From the NCBI RefSeq assembly GCF_014303395.1, contig NZ_CP060298.1, positions 3,119,001 through 3,183,000 of the forward strand: a stretch of DNA of 64,000 nucleotides, given 5' to 3'. A program made the translations under genes and the position numbers. The DNA comes from Nakamurella sp. PAMC28650. GTDB lineage: Bacteria > Actinomycetota > Actinomycetes > Mycobacteriales > Nakamurellaceae. This document shows positions 36,490 through 44,573 of this stretch, in pieces; the stretch's first letter is position 1; each line of letters starts with the position of its first letter. The notes beneath the pieces were generated by a model. The model ran no database searches, had not been told where the DNA came from, and worked only from the letters and a program-made list of their open reading frames with translations.

Positions 36490-37521
36490 GTGAACGCCAT
36501 TCCCACCCTGCGGCTGCAGGACGCCCGGCGAAGCGACGGCACCCTGGATCCCGATTTCCTGGAGCGGCTGCGCGTCGCCGCCCACCAGATCGGCTTCTTC
36601 CATCTGACCGATTACGGTGCCGGGCCCGGCCAGGTACAGGAATTGGTCGACGTCACCGCCAGATTCTTCGCGCTGCCGCCGGAGGCCCGCATCGCGCTGG
36701 ACAACCGGACCTCGCCGCACTTCCGCGGCTACACGCGGCTCGGCCACGAGATCACCGCCGGTCGGCCCGACGCCAGGGAACAGCTCGACTTCGGCCCCGA
36801 ACTCCCGGCGGTGGCTGCGGCGGACTGGGATACGCCGTACCGACTCCTGCAGGGGCCGAACCAGTGGCCGGACGAACTGCTACCGGAACTCCGGCCGACC
36901 GTCCAGGCCTGGACCGATCTGCTGACCGTCGTGGGAACGGAACTGACCCACGCCCTGGCGGCGTGCCTCGGCCTGCCCGAGCAGCATTTCGACGAAGCCT
37001 TTGGCGATCAGCCGCACTGGTTCGGCAAGTTGATCCGCTACGTGGGCCAGGAGACCGACGGTCCGGCCGCCCAGGGCGTCGGGCCGCACGCCGACTGGGG
37101 TTTCCTGACCTTGCTGCTCCAGGACTCGGTGGGCGGCCTGCAGGCCCGACCGCCCCGGGAGCAGGAGTGGATCGACGTGGCCCCGGTCGAGGGCGCGCTG
37201 GTGGTCAACGTCGGCGAGATGCTCGAGGTGGCGACGCACGGCTACCTGGTGGCAACGGTCCATCGGGTGTTGCCGTGCCGTCCCTCGGACACCCGTCAGT
37301 CGATCGGCTTCTTCTTCTCACCCCGACTGGAGGCGAAACTGCACCCCGTTCCGTTGACCCCGGAACTTGCGGCACACGCCCCGGGTGTCACGCAGGCCGC
37401 CGAGAACCCGCTGCTGCCCACGTTCGGTGACAACGCACTGAAGGGCTGGATCCGCTCGCACCCCGAGGTGGCCGCCCGGCACCATCCGGGGCTGGCTGCG
37501 CCGGCCCGGTCTTTCACCTGA
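36490..37521 (+). CDS. 2-Oxoglutarate/Fe(II) oxygenase, isopenicillin-N-synthase-like
   Basis: 343-aa non-haem iron oxygenase. The N-terminal DIOX_N half includes LRVAAHQIGFFHLTDYG. The double-stranded helix carries the facial triad: His and Asp in GPHADWGF (about H200, D202) and distal His in VHRV (about H258). The 2-oxoglutarate-binding Arg is in TRQSIGFFF (about R269). The GTG at 36490 fits the family N-terminus (NAIPTLRL). It stands alone, so its substrate cannot be inferred. Confidence 0.9.
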   Translation: MNAIPTLRLQDARRSDGTLDPDFLERLRVAAHQIGFFHLTDYGAGPGQVQELVDVTARFFALPPEARIALDNRTSPHFRGYTRLGHEITAGRPDAREQLDFGPELPAVAAADWDTPYRLLQGPNQWPDELLPELRPTVQAWTDLLTVVGTELTHALAACLGLPEQHFDEAFGDQPHWFGKLIRYVGQETDGPAAQGVGPHADWGFLTLLLQDSVGGLQARPPREQEWIDVAPVEGALVVNVGEMLEVATHGYLVATVHRVLPCRPSDTRQSIGFFFSPRLEAKLHPVPLTPELAAHAPGVTQAAENPLLPTFGDNALKGWIRSHPEVAARHHPGLAAPARSFT

Positions 37522-37560
37522 CAATCGGTTGATCTCGTGTATGCCTGGTCCGGACCAGGC

Positions 37561-37818
37561 GCGCTACAGCTCGGCAGCGTCGGACAGTCGCCGGCAGATC
37601 CCGATCAGGCGGGGGTTGCCGCAAGCGGGGAGGAGCGCGTCGTGGAAAGCGAGATGGGTGCCGGCACCCTCCTCGTTGCTGGCCGTCGGGTTGAGGAGGT
37701 CGATCGGCTCGCCGGCCCTGCGGTGGTGCGCAGCGAGAACCTCTGACTCCATCACACCGCCCGGGCGACCCGCAGGACGCCCGGCAGAAATCGTCTTCGG
37801 ACCCGGCGCCGTCGCCAC
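37561..37818 (-). pseudogene. Remnant of a GntR-family regulator (FCD domain)
   Basis: A readable fragment of 84 codons resembles the ligand-binding FCD domain of GntR regulators: GTHLAFHDALLPACGNPRLI followed by CRRLSDAAEL and then a stop. The DNA-binding domain is absent, and the upstream part lies in disrupted frames. It appears to be a decayed gene at the edge of the accessory region. Confidence 0.55.
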
Positions 37819-37927
37819 GCAGGGCGGGTCTCTGGGCGCCTGCGGTTACCGGGCGCGCCTCGGCCCGCCCGCCGATCACGATCAGCAGTTGTCCAGATGC
37901 CCCTGGGTTGTCCACGAATTCCCGCAG

Positions 37928-38113
37928 CTACTGGCGGCCAGCCGCCATCGGCTCCCGCAGACCCGGGCGGTCTCGGTTGGTGCCGGTCAATCCGTGATCG
38001 ACGTAGACGCGGGCGGCAGCGACGCCTAGCGCGGCGAGTGCATCGCGTTGGGCGGCGGTGAGGTCCTGCTGGTCGGTGGAGCACCGGGCGTAGCCGACGA
38101 TCAGCGCCGTCAT
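37928..38113 (-). pseudogene. Truncated serine recombinase N-terminus
   Basis: 61 codons match the start of the intact serine recombinase at 55498: GYARCSTDQQDLTAAQRDAL, then a conserved VYVDHGLTGTNRDRPGLRE stretch. The frame ends in a stop after MAAGRQ, so the E-helix and DNA-binding domain are missing. Homology to the intact gene extends about 90 bp upstream (to about 38202), including the GGGAGG ribosome site. Relative to the intact copy it has a one-codon insertion after DLTA. Confidence 0.85.
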
Positions 38114-38324
38114 GGCGCACCTCCCGTGATGGGCCGGGTCACCGCCGCGCGGCGACTCACGGCGGCAGCTGAAGCCGATGCGATCACCCCACTCCGAACG
38201 GCGCCATGCCGGAAGTGGATCGTCCACCGGTCCCCGATGCCGCCGCCGAAGTGGACATTCAAATGGTGTGCCGCCCTCGCTGGTTGCAGGAGCGCAAGCG
38301 GTCTACCGGGAGTAGACTAGCTCC

Positions 38325-38561
38325 ATGGCCGACACCACCACCGTCAAGGTTCAGACCAGCACCCGCGACCTGATTCTCCAGGTCGGGGCTGCCCGCCGTC
38401 AGAGTGCCGATCAAGTCATCCTTGCCGCCCTGGAAGCAATGCAGCGCGATGAACGTCGCCGGGTGGCAGCCGCAGAAGCCCACGCGATCAAGGATGACCC
38501 AGACGACCTGGCCGAAATCCGGGCAATACAGCAGGACATGGCTGCTCTGCATGAGGGGTGA
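38325..38561 (+). CDS. Antitoxin of a MazE/MazF-type pair
   Basis: 78-aa protein with a short N-terminal strand and helices (MADTTTVKVQTSTRDLILQV) consistent with a ribbon-helix-helix DNA-binding module, then an acidic, charged C-terminus for toxin binding. It overlaps the toxin gene by 11 bp. A small GGAG/CTCC hairpin just ahead of the ATG may be part of an autoregulatory site. Confidence 0.75.
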   Translation: MADTTTVKVQTSTRDLILQVGAARRQSADQVILAALEAMQRDERRRVAAAEAHAIKDDPDDLAEIRAIQQDMAALHEG

Positions 38562-38856
38562 GATCTACCGACTGCAGGCGCGAGGGAAAGGACACGAGCA
38601 ACAGGGCCGGCGGTACGCCGTCGTGCTTCAGCCGGACTGGCTCACGTTGAGGACCTGGATCGTTGCGTTCACCAGTACAAGGGCCCGCGAGACCAGCTTT
38701 CGGCCAACAGTGGTCATTGCTGATCGCCCGACTCTGGTCATGTGCGACCAGCTTGCGACCGTCGATCTCGACCGGCTCACCGAGCCGGTCGGCTTCCTGA
38801 CCATCGACGAGATGCGGCGGGTCGACGAAGGTCTGGCGCTAGTTCTCGACCTCTAG
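38551..38856 (+). CDS. MazF/PemK-type toxin, probable endoribonuclease
   Basis: 101-aa PemK/MazF-fold protein: MRGEIYRLQARGKGHEQQGRR with the family RRYAVVLQ strand, the FRPTVVIADRPTLVMCDQL strand, and a C-terminal helix VGFLTIDEMRRVDEGL. The family cleaves RNA at short sequence motifs. The ATG at 38551 lies inside the antitoxin's 3' end, so translation is coupled. The pair sits among mobile-element remnants, typical for horizontally acquired TA modules. Confidence 0.85.
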   Translation: MRGEIYRLQARGKGHEQQGRRYAVVLQPDWLTLRTWIVAFTSTRARETSFRPTVVIADRPTLVMCDQLATVDLDRLTEPVGFLTIDEMRRVDEGLALVLDL

Positions 38857-39301
38857 TCAGACGTGTTCTCCAGCCCGAGAAGACCCACACGAGCTCCTCG
38901 ATCGCCCGTCCCGAGAGGATCGTCAACAACGCCCTCAGCTGTAGTTGATCTTCGTTCCCGCAGGACGATCCGCCCACGGGATGTCGGCGATCTCGGCCAT
39001 CGCCTGCCTCGGGGTACCGAACAGTCCTCAGGGAAAGCTTTGTTCGGCGGTCGCGCCAGACTGACAAAATGCGGTGACGGCCGGCTTCCGCCGAGATGGC
39101 TTCACCTCCTCGCGACGTATGCGTTGACGGGGAAATTCGCCAAACAAACTGACCGCGTGCAGATTTGGGGAAGAGCTGGGTCCCTCTTCGCGCTGGCACA
39201 ACGACGTCGCTCGCCCGGTCAGAAGCGTCCTCCTGGCCTTGATATTTGTCAGCTACCTGACGAGAATCGAAAGGTAGCAGACAAAAAGGGAGAACACATG
39301 T
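38857..39301. other. Gene-free debris between the TA module and IS copy 2
   Basis: 445 bp with no convincing gene on either strand. Frames present have mixed codon use and no ribosome sites. The stretch just before the IS (39240-39300) is AT-richer than the surroundings. Confidence 0.5.
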
Positions 39302-40185
39302 ACTGGGTAGCTGCTTGAGTAAAGTTCAGAACGGGACGTCCACTGCTGCAACAGGATTGCGCAGTTCAGCGAGCGGGTGTGGGTCTGTGTTCACGGCCTG
39401 CTGCAACAGTCGGTAGAACAAAAGCCCGCGACTCTTCGAGGTGCGTCGGTTGAACCGGAATGTGTATTCGTCCAGGTAGTAGGCCAGGTGCTCCTGGGAG
39501 ACCGCGTAATGCAGGGTGCCGGTCAGCCAGCGTTTGAGCAGCGAGGCGACCATGTGGACGCCGGGGAGGTTGATGTGGGCGGGCTCGGCGCTGTCGGTCC
39601 CGACGAACGCGACGTGCTCGTAGCCGGCCGCGGTCAGCTTCTTCAGGTAGTTGGCGTCATCGGTTCTGACCGTTGATCCTTTGGCGATGACGCGGTCGGC
39701 GAAGCCGAGCATGCTGACCGATCGGGCTGTCTCGGCCAGCTCGATGCGGACCCTGCCCAGCTTGCGGCCGGGGATCGATTCCACTGCGATCATCGCCGCG
39801 GTGTGGTCCTTCACGCCGCCTGCGCGGCCGCGAGACTCGTTGCCGATGAACACTTCATCTAACTCCACCACACCGGAGAGCAACTCCCGCTCGGGGCGGA
39901 CCATCGCCCGGCGTAGCTTCTGCAGCCACGCCCACGCTGTTTCGTAGGATCCGAAACCCAGCACCCGCTGCAGACCTTGCGCGGACATCCCGTTCTTCTG
40001 CGAGGTGATGAACCAGATCGCCGCGAACCACGTCGACAGCGGCGTCCGGAGCCGGTGGAAGATCGTGCCGGCGGTCACCGACGTCTGCCGGCCACACCTG
40101 GTGCACATCCATTTCGCCTTCGCCGTACGCCAACCGCCGGGCGCCCCGCACACCGGACACACAAACCCCTGGGGCCACCGCAGAC
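39302..40185 (-). mobile_element. Truncated second copy of the IS1595-family element
   Basis: 884 bp in inverse orientation correspond to 34002-34885 of the complete copy. The end adjoining 39302 keeps the terminal inverted repeat ACTGGGTAGCTGCTTGAGT. The other end is cut: 147 bp carrying the opposite repeat and the transposase start are missing. Identity stops sharply at 40185. No target duplication is visible. It is not mobile alone. Confidence 0.93.
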
Positions 40186-40216
40186 TGTCACGTGACGGAA
40201 GCGGCCGTGAATGCAA
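39326..40216 (-). pseudogene. 5'-truncated IS1595 transposase
   Basis: From LRWPQGFVC onward the product is identical to the transposase at 33884-34861. About 40 N-terminal residues are lost and replaced by a few codons of unrelated sequence (MHSRPLPSRDS). The zinc ribbon and catalytic residues remain, but no terminal repeat exists on this side and the new start has no clear ribosome site. Confidence 0.9.
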
Positions 40217-40465
40217 CAGACTCGTGCGCGTCCGCTGCGCTGCTGCGGGTCTGATTCGCCGAACCGAGTGCTCCAGCGCTTAAACACTCTGACTAGCATA
40301 ATGTTCTATTATCCTAGGCAGCAAACATGCACAGTGCAGTGACTACCCCCACGACGGGGTAGATTCGTGCAACATCCGTTTTCGGCCGATCTGGACCTCG
40401 CCGACGGGTAGCGCTGCAGGTCAGCGGGTCATGCAATCGGCGGATGCGGTGGGAAGGCGGCAGTC
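40186..40465. promoter_or_regulatory. AT-richer promoter region of the recombinase operon
   Basis: The stretch 40280-40330 (TAGCATAATGTTCTATTATC) is much AT-richer than its surroundings and probably contains the promoter. CTACCCC (40343-40349) and GGGGTAG (40356-40362) form a hairpin or operator with a 6-nt loop. GGAAGG precedes the GTG start at 40466. Confidence 0.5.
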
Positions 40466-41653
40466 GTGGAGGTAGCGGGGGAGCGGCGGGCCCTGGTCGC
40501 CAGCACCCGCCCGGCCGTCCTGCAGCTGCTGCCCGGGCCGGACCCGGAGTTACGTTCGGCGGACCTGGGGCGGGTGTGGGCGGCGGTGGATGCGTCTACG
40601 TCGGCGAACACGAAGGCCGCGTATCGCTCGGACTGGGGCCGCTTCCAACGCTGGTCCGATGACGCCGGGTACGCCGCGCTGCCGGCCACCGGGATGGTCG
40701 TCGCCGCCTACCTCACCGACGCCGCCGCGCAGCTACGGCCGGACGGTCGGCCGCAGTTCGGCGCCGCGACCCTGAGCCGGTGGGCGTCCTCGATCAACCA
40801 GATCCACACCGCCGGCGGGTTCGACCCGCCCGGCCGCACGGAGGTGGTCCGCCGCGCCCTGGCCGGGGTCCGCCGCACCCGCAAGACCCCGCCGAAACGG
40901 CGGAGCCCGTTGCTGCTGTCCGACGTCCGCCTCCTGCTGGCCGAACTGAGCCCGCAGTTCGGCGTGTGGCCGGCGGCGGTGGCCGCGCACCGCGACGCAG
41001 CGTTGTTGTTGATGGGGTTCACCGGGGCGCACCGTCGCAGTGAACTGGTCGGGCTCCGGGTTCAGGATGTGACGGTGCACCGCGCCGATGGGCTGCACGT
41101 GCGGTTGCGGTCCTCCAAGACCGACCAGGAGGGCGCCGGCACCATCCGGGCGCTGCCCTACGGGAGGGACCCGGCGACGTGCCCGCCCTGCGCGCTGATC
41201 CGCTGGCGCCGGATCCTGCTGGCCTACGACGCCGGGAAGCGGCCGGCCGCATTGACGGCCCTGCACCACCGCGGCCCCTCGACGGAGCATGTCTGCCGAG
41301 ATGCCGACACCACCGCCGATCCTGCAGGGACCGATGATCCGTCGATGGGGGAGCGGTGGCTGTTCCCGACCGTCCACCGTGCCGGGCAACCCAGCCGCAA
41401 GGCGATGACCGGTGACGCGGTGGCGGCGATGATCAAGCGCCGCGCCGCCGCCGCCGGGTTCACCCCGGCCCAGGTCGACCTGCTCGGTGGGCATTCGCTG
41501 CGGTCCGGGTTCGTCACCGAAGCGTTCCGGGCCGGCGCGGATGCCCACTCGATCATGCGACAAACCGGCCACAAGGATCCGAAGATGCTCGAGGTCTACG
41601 CCCGGGAACACGCCCCCCTCGTCGGCAACGCCGTCACCAAGCTGAACCTATGA
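40466..41653 (+). CDS. Tyrosine recombinase (site-specific integrase)
   Basis: 395-aa integrase. The N-terminal SAM-like core-binding domain (about 40-140) includes STSANTKAAYRSDWGRF. The catalytic domain has all active-site residues: Arg in FTGAHRRSELVGL (about R190), Lys in RSSKTDQ (K218), His and Arg in GGHSLRSGF (H343, R346), His in QTGHKDPKM (H369) and nucleophile Tyr in LEVYARE (Y378). A CPPC pair at about 239-242 is unusual. Its stop overlaps the start of a second recombinase-like gene (ATGA). It probably mobilises or once integrated part of this accessory region. Confidence 0.92.
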   Translation: MEVAGERRALVASTRPAVLQLLPGPDPELRSADLGRVWAAVDASTSANTKAAYRSDWGRFQRWSDDAGYAALPATGMVVAAYLTDAAAQLRPDGRPQFGAATLSRWASSINQIHTAGGFDPPGRTEVVRRALAGVRRTRKTPPKRRSPLLLSDVRLLLAELSPQFGVWPAAVAAHRDAALLLMGFTGAHRRSELVGLRVQDVTVHRADGLHVRLRSSKTDQEGAGTIRALPYGRDPATCPPCALIRWRRILLAYDAGKRPAALTALHHRGPSTEHVCRDADTTADPAGTDDPSMGERWLFPTVHRAGQPSRKAMTGDAVAAMIKRRAAAAGFTPAQVDLLGGHSLRSGFVTEAFRAGADAHSIMRQTGHKDPKMLEVYAREHAPLVGNAVTKLNL

Positions 41654-42693
41654 CCGGACCACTCCGCAGCCCGGACATCTCCGCGGTCACCGGGAAGCCG
41701 CTATCGGCGGGTACCCGGGCCGGATACGCAGCGGACTGGTCGCTGTTCACCGACTGGTGCACCGCCACCAGTCACACCCCGCTCCCCGCCGACGCCGCGA
41801 CCATCTCTGCGTTCGCCGCCGCGTGTCCGGCCGCGCCGGCCACCAGGCGGCGGCGGCTCACCGCGCTGCAGCACCACCACCGGATTCATGGATTCCAGCT
41901 CCCCGCCGACCACTCAGCGGCGCCCGCCGAGCCGACCCGGGCGCTGATCGACCCCGGCCAGGTCGAGTGGGCGATGCGGCTCCTACCGTCCACCGGGTGG
42001 ATCGGTGGGCTGTTCGGGCGCCGCGACCGGGCCCTGCTCACCGTCGCCGCCCACACCGAGATCCCGTACCGGCAGATCGCCGCCCTGACCGTCGGCCAAC
42101 TGCACCTCGCCGACGGCGCCGCGAGCATCACCGACCAGCACGGCGCGCAGCACCTGGTCGAGTCCGACGAGAGCCCGGTGCTGTGCGGGCCGTGCGCCCT
42201 GGTGCGGTGGCGCCGCCTGCTGGACATCACCGTCGCCAGGAAGACCCGGATGTCAGAATTCCTGGGCCACAAGGCCAAGGAGGTGACCGAGAGCAGCCAC
42301 CACCCCTGCCGAGCACCCCAGCCCATCGACCCCAAAACGTTGCAGGTGTCACTGTTCCCACCGATCAACCAATGGGGACACCTTGCCGTGCAGATCCAGT
42401 CGCTGACCCCACGGTCGGTGTCCCGGCTGGCCCGGCAAGCCCAGACCGGCCTGGCCGCGCACCGGGCGGTCCCCGTCGACGAGTTCACCACCGCGCTCGA
42501 CGGCCCCGCCCCGACCCCGGAAGCTCCAGCGCCGGCTGTTGCGGTGCCGCGCCCGGTGTGGGACTGGGCCGCCGCGAACCAGAAAAGGAACGCAGCCAAA
42601 GCCGCGCTCGCCCCGCTCACCGACATGCTCGATGACATCGACGCCCGGATCAACGAACTGGCCGCCCGGGCCCGACTCCTCGAGGATCAGTGA
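41650..42693 (+). CDS. Recombinase-like partner without catalytic residues
   Basis: 347-aa protein related to the preceding integrase. It keeps a core-binding-like N-terminus (LSAGTRAGYAADWSLFTDWC), the RRDRALLTVAAHTEIPYRQI region where the catalytic Arg normally sits, and a Cys pair in LCGPCALVRWRRLL matching the integrase CPPCALIRWRRIL. The HxxR, second His and Tyr motifs are absent. The C-terminal 150 residues diverge and end in a helical DMLDDIDARINELAARARLL segment. Translational coupling to the active integrase (ATGA) suggests an accessory DNA-binding subunit or directionality factor. Confidence 0.7.
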   Translation: MTGPLRSPDISAVTGKPLSAGTRAGYAADWSLFTDWCTATSHTPLPADAATISAFAAACPAAPATRRRRLTALQHHHRIHGFQLPADHSAAPAEPTRALIDPGQVEWAMRLLPSTGWIGGLFGRRDRALLTVAAHTEIPYRQIAALTVGQLHLADGAASITDQHGAQHLVESDESPVLCGPCALVRWRRLLDITVARKTRMSEFLGHKAKEVTESSHHPCRAPQPIDPKTLQVSLFPPINQWGHLAVQIQSLTPRSVSRLARQAQTGLAAHRAVPVDEFTTALDGPAPTPEAPAPAVAVPRPVWDWAAANQKRNAAKAALAPLTDMLDDIDARINELAARARLLEDQ

Positions 42694-42727
42694 CCGCGGC
42701 CACGCGGGCAAGCCCACCAGACACAAA

Positions 42728-42755
42728 GTCTCATGACAACTTCACCAGATGAGAC
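42728..42755. promoter_or_regulatory. Inverted repeat downstream of the recombinase pair
   Basis: GTCTCAT (42728-42734) and ATGAGAC (42749-42755) flank a 14-nt spacer 35 bp beyond the recombinase operon. The arrangement could be a recombinase binding or crossover site, or a weak terminator. No second copy was noticed in the window. The rest of 42694-42952 shows no gene. Confidence 0.35.
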
Positions 42756-42952
42756 CCACGCCCGCCTCGACACCCCGGGACACCGTCCCGTAGGACGCCC
42801 CCTCACCGGAATGGACACCGGGCGGCCCATACGGGAATGGCCTGGTCAGACAAGTGACCTGCCCGCGGTCGGCGGCCCTGGCGCCGGCTGACGTTCCGCT
42901 TACGGGTACGGCCACAGCTGGCTCGGGTGGGCCGCTGGGCTGTTGGCTGTCG

Positions 42953-44377
42953 TCAAGTTGACCGAGGTGGGACTTTGGCAATCCGTGAATTGATTGGTCC
43001 GTCGGTGGTCAGGCCGTTGAATTCGATGCAATGGCCGGCGCGGTCGTAGGTCAGGGCGGTACTGATCTTTAGGACCAGGTCGTCGAACAATGGGATTGTG
43101 CGTGGTCGACCGCTGCCGCCTCCCGTAGGTGGTCCAAGGATCGTGATGTGCTCAAGGCCTTGCAGTCCCAGGACGCAGTCTTCGGCTGCGCTGTAGGTCA
43201 TCTCGTCGACGAGGATTGTGGTGCGGCCCGGCCAGCGGACTGCTGCTGATGGTTCGGCGTACAGCGGACGCGCTGCGGCGAGTGTTCCCGTTCCTGTGGT
43301 GAAACGGATCGAACCGAGCTGTGTGCGGGTGCGGAGGAACCTGTCGCGTAGCGCCCCTGCTACGAGCAGGGAACCGCCTGTGTTGCCACGCAGGTCCAGG
43401 GTCAGGTGGTTGGTGGTTGCAGCGCCGGTGAACAGGGCATCAAAGGCCCCGGTCAGGTCCAGGGCGCCGTTGAAGTTCGCGAGCGCGACGGTCAGATCAC
43501 CGCGCGGTTCGTGCGTGACGTGCAGGGTCGCAGCCAGGGTGGGGGGTGCAGCGACCTCGGTCCAGGTGATTTCGCTGAAACCGGTCGCGCTGTGGGCGGT
43601 GAAAACCCGTTGGGCACCGGTGAACGCGAGAGCGCGCCGGGCCGCGACCTGTCGGTGGTGCTGTGGGGAGGCGCCGGTGGTGCGGAGGAACTCCTGCGGG
43701 TCGTCGACCTGGATGATCCATCCGGGTCGAGCTCCGGCACTTGCGGCTGCTGAGTCCGGTGGCACGGTGACCAGTGCGATTCCGCGCGCGGTCAGGACCC
43801 CTCGGTAGGGCGGGCTGAACCGGGCCGCGGTGGAGTGGACAGCGGTGTGGGCGTCGCCCAGCTCAGCGACCCACGTTGCGGCGAGCTTGGCGAACGAGTC
43901 GGGTTCCGCCGCGGCGAGGGCGGGGCGGTGCCGCGCCGTGATGTGTTGCCAGTTCAAGCCCCGGAGTTCGAAGGAGGGGTAGGTGTTCGCGATCTCGTCA
44001 GTGATGCGCTGGGCGGCTTCGGCCGTGGTGTGGGCGGCGGCTGATGTGACGCTCGACTTTTCGCACCAGGCCAGGGTGTGCAAGGCGTTCAAGGTGTCCA
44101 TGAAGTCCTGCGAGGTCGTGGCGAACGATGTGAGCGTCCGGGTCGCCGCGTCCCAGGCCAGCGAGGGTCTGTCACCCTCGCTGGGTAGGCCGATGATCCA
44201 ACGCGCCCCCGGCTGAGGCGTGGCCCCGTCTGCGAAGACGACCGGAGCGCCGAGAACGGCTTCGAATTCGAACCTTTCGGCTTTCAACAGCTCCATGTGT
44301 TCGCTGGCCAGCGGTCCGGCGAACAGGAGCGTAAACGGCTCGGCGCCACCTGAGGTGAGGAAACGCGGTGGCGACAC
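42953..44377 (-). CDS. S41-family peptidase
   Basis: 474-aa protein with an N-terminal helical region, a PDZ-like middle (about 195-250, GIALVTVPPDSAAASAGARPG) and a C-terminal tail-specific-protease domain. Family features are DLRGNTGGSLLVAGALRDRF and ILVDEMTYSAAEDCVLGL, with the likely Ser nucleophile in TYSAAE. The usual catalytic Lys region reads GPPTGGGSGRP, without an obvious Lys, so a tricorn-like mechanism or altered activity is possible. It starts with GTG at 44377. No signal peptide is visible, so it is probably cytosolic. Confidence 0.8.
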   Translation of the reverse strand: MSPPRFLTSGGAEPFTLLFAGPLASEHMELLKAERFEFEAVLGAPVVFADGATPQPGARWIIGLPSEGDRPSLAWDAATRTLTSFATTSQDFMDTLNALHTLAWCEKSSVTSAAAHTTAEAAQRITDEIANTYPSFELRGLNWQHITARHRPALAAAEPDSFAKLAATWVAELGDAHTAVHSTAARFSPPYRGVLTARGIALVTVPPDSAAASAGARPGWIIQVDDPQEFLRTTGASPQHHRQVAARRALAFTGAQRVFTAHSATGFSEITWTEVAAPPTLAATLHVTHEPRGDLTVALANFNGALDLTGAFDALFTGAATTNHLTLDLRGNTGGSLLVAGALRDRFLRTRTQLGSIRFTTGTGTLAAARPLYAEPSAAVRWPGRTTILVDEMTYSAAEDCVLGLQGLEHITILGPPTGGGSGRPRTIPLFDDLVLKISTALTYDRAGHCIEFNGLTTDGPINSRIAKVPPRST

Positions 44378-44573
44378 ACCGAAATGCTACGACGACCCCA
44401 GATTCGCCCGCTGCCCCACTATCCACGAGGGCTGACCCATGCTCCGCGCCGAGCCATCTGCTGCAGTAGTCGCCCCACGCGCCGCAATTTGGATCGGCCA
44501 GGTGTGTTCGGAATCAGCCACCCCGACCGGGCCAATGCGAATCCCTGGCACTCCGTGCCGAGCTACGTGAGTC

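Noticed and set aside
38863-39318. 150-codon frame ending at the IS1595 copy
   Set aside because: Low-complexity Arg/Pro-rich translation, no ribosome site, and its last codons come from the IS end; treated as debris.
33847-40185. Composite transposon formed by the two IS1595 copies
   Set aside because: The left copy has its own 8-bp target duplication, the right copy has lost one end, and the DNA between them starts with the rest of nhaA and core genes.
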